Source of the DNA: Gammaproteobacteria bacterium
GTDB lineage: Bacteria > Pseudomonadota > Gammaproteobacteria > Pseudomonadales > Azotimanducaceae
Assembly (NCBI GenBank): GCA_030432795.1
Contig: JAUILW010000255.1
Location: forward strand, 1 to 5,504
Direction of reading: 5' to 3'
Length of the DNA stretch: 5,504 nt
In this document: positions 1 through 5,504 of the stretch, piece after piece
Layout of the letters: the number at the start of each line of letters is the position of its first letter
How positions within the stretch are numbered: position 1 is the first letter of the stretch
Position numbers and translations under genes: made by a program
The notes under the pieces: model-generated
What the model was told of the DNA's origin: nothing
Database searches by the model: none
Seen by the model: only the letters and a program-made list of their open reading frames with translations

Positions 1-463
1 CGCCAGCTGCGCCGTGCGCGTCGTAGAACGCCAGCGCCTGCTCCAGGCTCACCGGCTCCGATACGCCCGCCACCACGGGCACGCCTGCGCGTTCGGCGAG
101 CTGCCGGGCGCGGGTCTTGTCGCCAAAAGCGGCCAACGTGTCCGGCGTCGGGCCGACGAACACCAACCCCGCATCCTCCACACCCCGCGCAAACGCTGCG
201 TTCTCGCTGAGAAAGCCGTAGCCTGGATGCACGCCCCAGCAGCCGGCGTTCAGCGCTGCGGCGACGATCTGGCCGATATCCAGGTATGCCTGGGCGCCAC
301 GTCCGTCGAGGCAGATGGCTTCATCCGCCATGCGCACATGCAACGACTCAGCATCGTCCTGCGGATGAACGGCCACGGCGACAAACGACAGGTCGCGTGC
401 CGCACGAATCAGGCGCACCGCGATCTCCCCGCGGTTCGCAATCAGAAGCTTTCTCTCCCCCAT
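1..463 (-). CDS. Biotin carboxylase N-terminal domain of an acyl-CoA/acetyl-CoA or pyruvate carboxylase (partial)
   Basis: This is the first 154 codons of a biotin carboxylase, cut by the left edge of the window. Such enzymes use ATP and bicarbonate to carboxylate biotin on a carrier domain, for acetyl-, propionyl- or other acyl-CoA carboxylation or pyruvate carboxylation in the cytoplasm. Visible motifs are ANRGEIAVR (residues 9-17), the HPGYGFLSEN block (79-88) and GDKTRAR (114-120). Lys116 lines up with the ATP-contacting lysine of E. coli AccC. The ATG at 463-461 is preceded by AGGGAG (480-475) with an 11-nt spacer, somewhat long but acceptable. The DGRGAQAYLDI and LAAFGDK wording reminds me more of the long fused carboxylase/carboxyltransferase proteins than of stand-alone AccC; that is an impression. 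The fused architecture and the substrate cannot be decided, because the carrier and transferase parts lie outside the window. The gene lies 86 nt downstream of the methyltransferase gene on the same strand. Confidence 0.92.
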   Translation of the reverse strand, partial: MGERKLLIANRGEIAVRLIRAARDLSFVAVAVHPQDDAESLHVRMADEAICLDGRGAQAYLDIGQIVAAALNAGCWGVHPGYGFLSENAAFARGVEDAGLVFVGPTPDTLAAFGDKTRARQLAERAGVPVVAGVSEPVSLEQALAFYDAHGAAG

Positions 464-549
464 AACGCGCTTGGCTCCCTATATAGCTTTGTTGGCCCAT
501 CCACTCCCTGGGTACTCTACGCGAAGCAGCCCCCGGGGGTCAGCCCAGG

Positions 550-1725
550 TCAGCGGCGGCGCTTCGACAGCCGTGCCAGGAGTTCAACGTGCGGCGTGTG
601 CGGTACCTGATCTACCGGCTGCACCTCATCGACATCAAAGCCCGCCCTCAGAAAGTCGGCAATGTCACGAGCGAACGACGCAACATCGCAAGACACATAG
701 ACAACGTCGGTGAGGCCAGGCAACGCATCCAACACCGGCTGCCGGTGCAGCAGTCCCTCGCGTGGCGGATCGAGCACGAGCAGCGTGGCGTGGGCACAAC
801 CCTCCATCGCACGACGCAATGCCACGGCGCTGGCGAGGTCGCAATGCAACGCGCGAACACCCGCCAGGCGTTTCTCATCCAGCACCGCCAACGCCTGTTC
901 ACTCACATCGGTGGCAAGTACTTCAGGCACACGCCTGGCGATGATGTCGGTGAAATTGCCGGAGCCGCAGAAGAGCTCCACAGCCGCTCCGTGCGAGGCC
1001 TCTTGCAGACGTTCTTTGAGCCGCTCTTCCAACCAACTTCGCATGTATGCGTTCTGTGCGTTGTTGGGCTGCTGAAACGGCAGCCGAGCGTCGATGGATG
1101 CTTCGCCAGCATCCACCGTTTCGTCGATGTCGATGGTTCGCCAGCGGTTAGCCTTGCGCGGCCGCCAGGCGGGGTTGGGCAACCTGCCGAGAAGTGCTTC
1201 GAGCGTGCGCTGGTTATGCCCTGACAGCACCGCGCAGGAGGTGATCGGCGAAATGGTGCGCAGGCCTTCGGAGACGAAGCCGATCACTTTGCCGTCCGTC
1301 TTGAGCTGTGCCCGATTGCGGTAGCCCGTGGTCTCAGGCGCGCCGACGATCGGCGCAACCCGGTCCTGCCGGTCGAAGCGCGCCAGCGCCGCACGCACCC
1401 GCCGCTCTTTCGCCTGCAGCTGGGCCGAGTACTCGACGAACATCCACGCACAGCCTCCACAGGCTCCTTGCGAGTGTCCATGGTGCGGGCAGGAAGGTAC
1501 GACGCGGTGCGGGGAAGGCGTGATCAGCTCGCGCAGTTCGGCGATGCCCGAGCGTCCCTTTGTAGCGACGAGTTCGAATTCTCCCTCCTCGTCGAGCCAT
1601 ACGCCTCGCGCGAAGCAGACCCGGCCGCCAGGATGCGCCACCACACCGCGTCCGTCGCTGGTCAGGTCACGCACCGTGGCAGTGAAACAGTCTGGGCTCC
1701 GGCCTGGAGTTCGTTGTTGCGGCAT
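550..1725 (-). CDS. RlmD/TrmA-family RNA (uracil-5-)-methyltransferase with TRAM and Fe-S motifs
   Basis: This SAM-dependent enzyme probably makes 5-methyluridine in 23S rRNA. Counted from the ATG at 1725-1723 it has 391 residues. A TRAM-like RNA-binding domain covers about 14-66. A Fe-S cysteine set follows at C79, C89, C92 and C164. The SAM-binding motif VELFCGSGNF is at 249-258, and DPPREG at 319-324. The nucleophile motif YVSCD contains C346, and HTPHVE near the C-terminus carries E381, the expected general base. E. coli RlmD has 433 residues, so this copy is compact. Two details differ from RlmD as I know it: the first Cys gap is C-x9-C rather than C-x5-C, and the catalytic motif reads SCDVA rather than SCNPA. 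An in-frame GTG at 1788 would add 21 Arg/Pro-rich residues that look non-domain, so I prefer the ATG, although no strong ribosome site supports either. A TrmA or RlmC role is less likely because of the Fe-S cysteines. Confidence 0.9.
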   Translation of the reverse strand: MPQQRTPGRSPDCFTATVRDLTSDGRGVVAHPGGRVCFARGVWLDEEGEFELVATKGRSGIAELRELITPSPHRVVPSCPHHGHSQGACGGCAWMFVEYSAQLQAKERRVRAALARFDRQDRVAPIVGAPETTGYRNRAQLKTDGKVIGFVSEGLRTISPITSCAVLSGHNQRTLEALLGRLPNPAWRPRKANRWRTIDIDETVDAGEASIDARLPFQQPNNAQNAYMRSWLEERLKERLQEASHGAAVELFCGSGNFTDIIARRVPEVLATDVSEQALAVLDEKRLAGVRALHCDLASAVALRRAMEGCAHATLLVLDPPREGLLHRQPVLDALPGLTDVVYVSCDVASFARDIADFLRAGFDVDEVQPVDQVPHTPHVELLARLSKRRR

Positions 1726-1863
1726 CGCCGGTGATGGTAGCCACCTCGGGGATCGGCGTCGAATACCGCCCCTTGTTCGGAGGTGCACGCCTTCGCCTTG
1801 TGTCGGTTACTACGTATTGGCGGAGGTAGCATCCTACGTTTCCACTAATAGGGAGATTGCACC

Positions 1864-1870
1864 GAGAAAG
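1864..1870 (+). promoter_or_regulatory. Ribosome binding site of the Rieske oxygenase gene
   Basis: GAGAAAG lies 4 nt before the ATG at 1875; its GAGA core is 7 nt away. It favours the ATG over the in-frame TTG at 1857, whose only purine run (GGGAG, 1851-1855) is immediately adjacent to it and too close. I saw no convincing sigma-70 promoter in the 149-nt divergent gap 1726-1874. Confidence 0.5.
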
Positions 1871-1874
1871 ACGC

Positions 1875-3047
1875 ATGAATGCACGCACAACACTCGTGGA
1901 GATGGCTCGCCACAATCTTTCTTACGCCGCCAGCGGCGAGTTTCCCAGGGAAGACGACATCTTCCGCGTGCCAGCCAGCAACTACTACGACGAGGGCCGC
2001 TGGAAGCTGGAAATCGACCGGGTGTTCAAGCGCATGCCCCTGCTGCTGGCGTTGAGCTGCGAACTCAAGGCGCCAGGCGACTACAAAGCCATGACCGCAG
2101 TGGACGTACCGGTGCTCATGTGCCGCGGCAAGGACGGCAAGGTACGCGCATTCGTCAACATGTGCCGGCACCGCGGAGCAGTGCTGATGCCCGACGGCAG
2201 CGGTAACGCCAACCGTTTCTCGTGCCCCTATCACGCCTGGACCTACGATCAGGCAGGCGCCCTGGTGGGCGTGTACGCGGCAGAGGACTTCGGCGACATC
2301 GACAAGTCCTGCAACGGCTTGGTGGAGCTTCCCACCTGCGAACGGGCAGGTCTCATCTGGGTGATCCTCAAACATGACTCCACGCTGGATTTCGACCGAT
2401 TCCTCAGCGGCTACGATGCGCTCCTCGAGCAGTTCGGTTTTGCCGACTGGACGCTGTTCGACCGGCGCACCCTTGAAGGACCGAACTGGAAGATCGCCTA
2501 CGACGGTTACATGGATCTGTACCACATTCCCATACTGCATCGCGCAACGTTCGGCGCCGACATGCCCAATCGAGCGATCTACTACCCATTCGGGCCGCAC
2601 CAGCGGCTGACCTTCCCGGATCCCTCGCTGGCCGAAAAAGCCGAAGACGAGTGGAGCACCACGCACCTCCTGGACGGCGTCTGGACGGTGTTTCCACACG
2701 TGTCCATCGCCTCGTTCGGCGGCGGTGGCCGCAGCGTCATGGTTTCGCAGCTTTTTCCCGGCAAGCGCCCGGAGGAATCCATCACGGTGCAGAACTACGT
2801 GATGCAGACGCCGCCGAATGAGGAGCAACGGGCCGAAGCCCAGGCGCAGTTCGCCATGCTGGAAGTGGTGGTGCGCGATGAGGACTACGCCACCGGCATC
2901 GCCCAGCAGAAAGCGCTGATGACCGGCGCCATGCCGGATGTGCTGTTCGGCCGCAATGAAGGCGGCGGCCACCGCTTTCACACATGGGTGGACCGTATCA
3001 TCGACACCGACGATGAGGATCTGAACGCCCTGTTTGAAAGCGGCTGA
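1875..3047 (+). CDS. Rieske non-haem iron ring-hydroxylating oxygenase, alpha subunit
   Basis: This is the catalytic subunit of a two-component or three-component oxygenase (390 residues) that uses O2 and electrons from a ferredoxin to hydroxylate or demethylate an organic substrate in the cytoplasm. The N-terminal Rieske [2Fe-2S] domain has C97-x-H99 and C117-x2-H120, a canonical C-x-H-x17-C-x2-H spacing. The C-terminal catalytic domain has the mononuclear iron motif D214-L-Y-H217-I-P-I-L-H222. D214 is the usual bridging aspartate and H217/H222 are the iron ligands. The third ligand is probably D337 in the RDEDYATG stretch. All metal ligands are present, so the enzyme should be active. No small beta subunit gene follows, which suggests a homotrimeric alpha-only enzyme. 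The stop is 2 nt before the ferredoxin start. The substrate is unknown: aromatic acids, steroids, quaternary amines and other small molecules are all possible in this superfamily. Confidence 0.95.
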   Translation: MNARTTLVEMARHNLSYAASGEFPREDDIFRVPASNYYDEGRWKLEIDRVFKRMPLLLALSCELKAPGDYKAMTAVDVPVLMCRGKDGKVRAFVNMCRHRGAVLMPDGSGNANRFSCPYHAWTYDQAGALVGVYAAEDFGDIDKSCNGLVELPTCERAGLIWVILKHDSTLDFDRFLSGYDALLEQFGFADWTLFDRRTLEGPNWKIAYDGYMDLYHIPILHRATFGADMPNRAIYYPFGPHQRLTFPDPSLAEKAEDEWSTTHLLDGVWTVFPHVSIASFGGGGRSVMVSQLFPGKRPEESITVQNYVMQTPPNEEQRAEAQAQFAMLEVVVRDEDYATGIAQQKALMTGAMPDVLFGRNEGGGHRFHTWVDRIIDTDDEDLNALFESG

Positions 3048-3049
3048 GC

Positions 3050-3364
3050 GTGACCTACGTCGTCACCGAGGTCTGCATCGGCGTGAAAGGCGAGGCCTGC
3101 ATGGCGGTGTGCCCGGAGTTCTGCATCTTCTCAGAACCTGAGGACGACATGTCCTTCATCGACCCTGCGCGCTGCACGGACTGCGGCGCCTGCATGGAGG
3201 CCTGCGTGGTGAACGCCATCTATCCCGAAGACGCACTCCCCAAGGCGTCACGCGAGTTCACGCACATCAACGCGTCCTGGTTCGGACACAAGACCGGCGT
3301 GCGGGCGCGGGTGCGGGAAATCGCAGAGGAGATGGGGCACTTTTCGCCAGTCAAGCGGAAGTAG
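3050..3364 (+). CDS. 7Fe-8S type ferredoxin, likely electron donor to the Rieske oxygenase
   Basis: A 104-residue soluble electron carrier, similar in length to Azotobacter ferredoxin I (106 residues) and similar in cysteine layout. C9, C17 and C52 match the ligands of the [3Fe-4S] cluster. C21, C42, C45 and C48 match those of the [4Fe-4S] cluster, and C25 matches the free Cys24. The residue equivalent to Cys11 of that protein is Val12, consistent with a three-iron first site. Unusually, C52 is followed by Val rather than the common Pro, and an approximately 50-residue tail follows the cluster core, as in FdI-type proteins. Translation starts at GTG 3050, 2 nt after the oxygenase stop. There is no strong ribosome site of its own, so translational coupling is likely. 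Position and cofactor type make it the likely donor to the oxygenase; [3Fe-4S] ferredoxins serve actinobacterial phenanthrene/phthalate-type Rieske dioxygenases. No reductase gene is visible nearby. Confidence 0.93.
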   Translation: MTYVVTEVCIGVKGEACMAVCPEFCIFSEPEDDMSFIDPARCTDCGACMEACVVNAIYPEDALPKASREFTHINASWFGHKTGVRARVREIAEEMGHFSPVKRK

Positions 3365-3371
3365 CGGGTGA

Positions 3372-4169
3372 TTACTGACCGCGCCCAATGACCCGACCAC
3401 CCGGCGCGTAGGCAAACGGCTCACCCCAGGGCACCGGATAGTCCACAAACACACCGGCTTCGGAACTCTCAAACAACGACAGGGCCGCACGTAACACTGC
3501 GGTCTGCCCTGGGGCATCGTGCGGCCGGCCAAAGTTGTTGCCCATCGGATAGTTCACGAAGAGCGTACGCGGCGGCTTGACCTGCGCTGCCAGATCACGG
3601 CCGGTGGCGACGTACACGGTTGCGATGCCGCGTTCTTCCAGAAGCCTGCATACCAGACCCACGGTCTGGTGATCGAGGGGTCAGCTCGGCGAGGCGATGA
3701 GCAGATCAACTTCGTCCTCAGCGAGGGCCGCAGCAAAGGCGGGGCCGCTCTCCTCCAGCACCTTGGAGCGATTGTAGATACGGCCCATGAAGCCACTCCA
3801 CAGGCGTGGCGCCAATGTACCTATCTCCCCAGCCGCTTCCATCTCGCGCAGGCGGTCCACCGGAAAAATGCAGTTGATGTCCGCTTCCGCATCCCTGTGG
3901 TCGTAGTAGCTGTCGTGGATCTGGAACGCGTCGGACGCGTAGTCGCGCTCAATGACGTCCAGGCGGTGATCGTTACGCGCGTCCGGATCGAACCCCGCTA
4001 CTCCGCATTTGGATACACCACCGGAAACAAGCAGGCTCACCGTGCAGTCCTGCACCGGCTTGCCGAGTCGTTGCAGCGGCGCGGATGTGTTCACCGTCCA
4101 CTGATAGGGCGGGTTACCCATGGCACCGTAGTAGGTGTTAAGCGCATCGACATAGCCGATCGGTTGCAT
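3372..4169 (-). CDS. GrdB-family (glycine/sarcosine/betaine reductase selenoprotein B-like) selenoprotein, UGA read as selenocysteine
   Basis: I read this as one 265-residue gene with an in-frame TGA at 3683-3681 encoding Sec163. The ATG at 4169 has GGAGA (4181-4177) with a 7-nt spacer. The N-terminal part carries LLVSGGVSKCG (46-56), NCIFPVDRLREME (99-111) and LAPRLWSGFMGRI (119-131), which resemble the selenoprotein B reductase family. The active-site stretch reads ASPS-Sec-PLDHQTVGLV. Downstream come a VKPPRTLFVNYPMGN block and GRPHD, then a normal TAA. In the classic clostridial enzyme the selenol and partner subunits cleave the C-N bond of glycine, sarcosine or betaine. No GrdA, pyruvoyl GrdE or thioredoxin gene is seen here, so a Stickland role is unlikely and the substrate is unknown. 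D166 occupies the position of the second Cys of a U-x-x-C pair; C174 is the nearest downstream cysteine. The alternative, a nonsense-interrupted pseudogene, is less likely given the intact flanking frame and the SECIS-like hairpin. The stop lies 7 nt from the ferredoxin stop. Confidence 0.85.
3652..3670 (-). promoter_or_regulatory. Bacterial SECIS element (hairpin directing UGA to selenocysteine)
   Basis: On the coding strand the RNA reads ACCAGACC-GUG-GGUCUGGU: 8 perfect base pairs around a 3-nt loop, or 7 pairs with a 5-nt loop. It starts 10 nt after the UGA, and the loop begins 18 nt after it. The loop opens with G-U, as in the E. coli fdhF SECIS recognised by SelB. Distance, stem and loop all suit a bacterial SECIS. 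The same bases encode the HQTVGLV segment, so the structure lies wholly within coding sequence. Confidence 0.78.
3681..3683 (-). other. Predicted selenocysteine (UGA) codon
   Basis: This TGA is the only stop inside the 266-codon GrdB-like frame. It falls at residue 163, just before the HQTVGLV segment, where this family places its redox-active Sec or Cys. It needs selA, selB, selC and selD elsewhere in the genome, which this window does not show. Confidence 0.82.
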
Positions 4170-4176
4170 AGCCGTT

Positions 4177-4181
4177 TCTCC
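4177..4181 (-). promoter_or_regulatory. Ribosome binding site of the selenoprotein gene
   Basis: GGAGA on the minus strand, 7 nt before the ATG at 4169. It is the best-spaced Shine-Dalgarno in the window and fixes the selenoprotein start, supporting the view that the gene is actively translated rather than decayed. Confidence 0.6.
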
Positions 4182-4212
4182 AGCCCCCGTGGTCTGCGCA
4201 GTTTACATAGGA

Positions 4213-4242
4213 TTGTGCGGCCGGTCTGCGAGCGCTTAGTAT
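4213..4242 (+). promoter_or_regulatory. Candidate sigma-70 promoter of the nitroreductase gene
   Basis: TTGTGC (4213-4218) and TAGTAT (4237-4242) are separated by 18 nt, with 3/6 and 4/6 matches to the -35 and -10 consensus. It lies in the 79-nt divergent gap between the selenoprotein and nitroreductase genes. A start about 7 nt after the -10 would fall on or next to the ATG at 4249, giving a leaderless mRNA. The match is modest. Confidence 0.3.
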
Positions 4243-4248
4243 GCGCCC

Positions 4249-4902
4249 ATGAACGTATCACAAGCCGTAGAGAGCCGCTCGTCCATCCGCCGATTCACCG
4301 ACCAACCCGTGCCCACCGAGGTCTTGCGAACTCTGTTGGAAAAGTCTGCACGCGCGCCCTCCGGCGGCAACGTGCAGCCTTGGCGAGTTGCGGTGATCAC
4401 CACCGAGCGCATGCCGGTATTTCTGGAACATCTGGCACAGGCGCCGGCGCAGAAAGCGCCGGAGTACCAGATCTACCCAGCCGACCTCAAATCACCTTAC
4501 CGTGACTCGCGCTTCAAGGTGGGCGAGGACATGTACGCCCTGCTCGGCATTCCGCGCGAGGATAAGTCTGCACGCTTTGCCCATCTGGCGAGAAACTACG
4601 CGTTCTTTGGCGCACCGGCTGGCTTCTTCTGCTTTGTCGACAAGTGCATGGGCCCGCCCCAGTGGTCGGACCTGGGCATGTTTCTGCAGACCTTCATGCT
4701 GCTCGCCCGAGAAGCTGGCCTCGACACCTGCGCCCAGGAAGCCTGGGCCATGCGTTCAGAGGCCGTGAAATCCTTCGCAGGGGTTGGCGAGGAACTGATG
4801 TTGTTCTGCGGCATGGCGGTGGGCTACCGCGACGAAACCGCGCCGGTGAACACATTGGTGTCCGATCGCGAGCCGCTGGATGTGTGGGTGACGTTTCCGT
4901 AA
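4249..4902 (+). CDS. Nitroreductase-family FMN-dependent oxidoreductase
   Basis: A 217-residue flavoprotein of the nitroreductase superfamily, usually a homodimer that binds FMN and uses NAD(P)H to reduce nitro groups, quinones, enones or flavins, or to dehalogenate. The N-terminal FMN-binding motif SRSSIRRF is at 9-16, and APSGGNVQPWR (36-46) is the family's second signature. The segment DLGMFLQTFMLLAREAGLDT (141-160) matches the dimer-core helix and following turn. Near the C-terminus, GMAVGYRD carries the usual Gly-Tyr flavin-side motif. The domain looks complete. The ATG at 4249 has no Shine-Dalgarno in the preceding GC-rich bases, so leaderless translation is possible. The gene diverges from the selenoprotein gene across 79 nt, which may hold shared control sites. 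The sequence does not identify the substrate. It could act with the oxygenase or selenoprotein, or simply be a general detoxification enzyme. Confidence 0.92.
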   Translation: MNVSQAVESRSSIRRFTDQPVPTEVLRTLLEKSARAPSGGNVQPWRVAVITTERMPVFLEHLAQAPAQKAPEYQIYPADLKSPYRDSRFKVGEDMYALLGIPREDKSARFAHLARNYAFFGAPAGFFCFVDKCMGPPQWSDLGMFLQTFMLLAREAGLDTCAQEAWAMRSEAVKSFAGVGEELMLFCGMAVGYRDETAPVNTLVSDREPLDVWVTFP

Positions 4903-4905
4903 CGA

Positions 4906-5139
4906 TCAGCCGCTGGCAAGCAGCACGGCACACAGAACCGCCAGGGCAAGCGAACCGATGCTGATACCACGCATCGCCGGTGACGATTGCGTCAGCCACT
5001 CGGGGTGGAACACCCAGACCGCAGGAAGCGCTGCCACCGCAAGCCGGTAGCGGATCTCCGCAACAGTCACCGCCCATATCCACGTAGCGCAGTGCACCAC
5101 GCCGGCGAGAACGAGGAACATCGCAAGCATAATCGTCAA
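4906..5139 (-). CDS. Small hydrophobic membrane protein of unknown function
   Basis: A 77-residue frame, nearly all hydrophobic, that I do not recognise. Three likely membrane segments are visible at about residues 4-27 (MLAMFLVLAG onward), 31-48 (LAVAALPAVWVF) and 57-75 (SIGSLALAVLCAVLLAS), with charged residues E28, R30 and R32 between the first two. The start at 5139 is TTG, preceded by AAGAGA with a 7-nt spacer. An ATG three codons later, at 5130, is the alternative and would give 74 residues. The stop is 3 nt from the convergent nitroreductase stop, which fits genuine tight packing. The membrane-like composition is the main evidence that it is coding. No function or partner can be inferred beyond an inner-membrane location. 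Confidence 0.62.
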   Translation of the reverse strand: MTIMLAMFLVLAGVVHCATWIWAVTVAEIRYRLAVAALPAVWVFHPEWLTQSSPAMRGISIGSLALAVLCAVLLASG

Positions 5140-5195
5140 AACACAATCTCTTCATGCATGAGCGTATTCACCCTTCAACGCTGCTGCGGTGCATG

Positions 5196-5504
5196 CTACT
5201 CGTAGAACGCCGGGTGGAATGCGAAGCGACCCGCACTGAGCGGCGCATCATCAAACCGGTAAATCATGAAAAACTCGGCACTTTCCGCGACGGGTACGTG
5301 CCGGGGACATAGCTCGAACCCAAACCGCCGATAGTAGTTGGGGTTGCCGGTCAGAATACAGCCGCTCGCTCCTTGCTTGTGGCACCAATCCAGGCCCGAT
5401 CGAATCAGCATCGCACCAATGCCATTGCCCTGGTGGTCTGGATCGACAGATACCGGACCCAAGGCGAACCACAGCGCAGAACTACCTTCGAGCGACGCCG
5501 GAGA
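5196..5504 (-). CDS. GNAT-family N-acetyltransferase (partial, N-terminus missing)
   Basis: The C-terminal 102 codons of an acetyl-CoA-dependent N-acetyltransferase. The frame stays open to the right edge, so the start lies outside the window. The acetyl-CoA pyrophosphate-binding motif is visible as LGPVSVDPDHQGNGIG, a form of the Q/R-x-x-G-x-G/A signature. It is followed by the helix MLIRSGLDWCHKQGASG and then GNPNYYRRFGFELC, in which the YYRRFGF turn is typical of YhbS-like GNAT proteins. The C-terminus RFAFHPAFYE, with aromatic residues close to the end, also fits that group. The acceptor substrate is unknown; candidates include small molecules, amino acids and protein N-termini. A TTG at 5462 could be mistaken for a start, but it would remove most of the fold. 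The gene ends 56 nt before the membrane protein start on the same strand, so the two could be co-transcribed. Confidence 0.9.
   Translation of the reverse strand, partial: SPASLEGSSALWFALGPVSVDPDHQGNGIGAMLIRSGLDWCHKQGASGCILTGNPNYYRRFGFELCPRHVPVAESAEFFMIYRFDDAPLSAGRFAFHPAFYE

Noticed and set aside
530..539. CCCCCGGGGG palindrome between the methyltransferase and carboxylase genes.
   Set aside because: It has no loop and no following T run, so it cannot be called a terminator; in GC-rich DNA it is probably chance.
14..610. Plus-strand open frame of 198 codons at the left edge.
   Set aside because: It is antisense to the biotin carboxylase gene, whose motifs are clear, and has no domain of its own.
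1817..1851. Promoter-like TTGGCG ... TAATAG, a possible sigma-54 site, and a CTACGT repeat before the Rieske gene.
   Set aside because: The spacing of the -35/-10 pair is wrong (23 nt), the GG/GC distance does not fit sigma-54, and the 6-nt repeat is too short to support an operator.
1845..2981. Long minus-strand open frame (378 codons) opposite the Rieske oxygenase.
   Set aside because: It is His/Val/Ala-rich with no domain and lies fully antisense to a gene with complete metal-binding motifs. It is a GC-rich shadow frame.
3372..3662. A separate 96-residue gene starting at a GTG at 3662.
   Set aside because: It is in the same frame as the upstream 162-residue reading frame, separated only by the UGA. 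The candidate start lies inside the SECIS-like hairpin and within the HQTVGLV motif, so it is the C-terminal part of the selenoprotein.
3372..4169. Pseudogene with a nonsense mutation.
   Set aside because: There is no other stop or frameshift, a good ribosome site is present, the UGA is at the active site and a well-placed hairpin follows. Not fully excluded without homologues.
3519..4505. Long plus-strand open frame (328 codons) opposite the selenoprotein and running into the nitroreductase.
   Set aside because: It has no recognisable motifs, is Arg-rich and overlaps two well-supported genes.

Overview
The window is GC-rich (about 60% by eye), densely coded bacterial DNA with no RNA genes, CRISPR arrays or insertion sequences. 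Gene content and layout suggest a proteobacterium, probably a free-living aerobic gammaproteobacterium. This is inference from an RlmD-like methyltransferase, a biotin-dependent carboxylase, a Rieske oxygenase and small GNAT and membrane genes. No taxonomic marker is present.

Layout. The left part (1-1725) is on the minus strand. It holds the 5' part of a biotin-carboxylase-type gene running off the left edge, preceded by a 23S rRNA (uracil-5-)-methyltransferase-like gene. From 1875 the plus strand carries a two-gene unit: a Rieske non-haem iron oxygenase alpha subunit and, 2 nt later, a 7Fe-type ferredoxin that is probably its electron donor. Tail to tail with it, 7 nt away, is a minus-strand gene (4169-3372) of the GrdB / selenoprotein B reductase family. 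A nitroreductase-family flavoprotein starts divergently from it at 4249. The right end has a small membrane protein and the 3' part of a GNAT acetyltransferase, both on the minus strand.

The main discovery is the gene at 4169-3372. By ordinary rules it looks like two short open frames separated by one in-frame TGA at 3683-3681. The TGA sits where a redox-active selenocysteine would be expected. The frame continues for 102 more sense codons of family-like protein. Ten nt after the TGA lies a perfect 8-bp hairpin with a GUG loop, at the right distance for a bacterial SECIS element. I therefore annotate one 265-residue selenoprotein with Sec163. It lacks the second cysteine of a U-x-x-C pair, having aspartate there instead.

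Together the middle genes (Rieske oxygenase, 7Fe ferredoxin, GrdB-like selenoprotein, nitroreductase) look like a compact redox cassette. They may act on a common small molecule, with oxygenation on one arm and selenol or flavin reduction on the other. The substrate cannot be read from the sequence, and the functional link is inferred from adjacency only.
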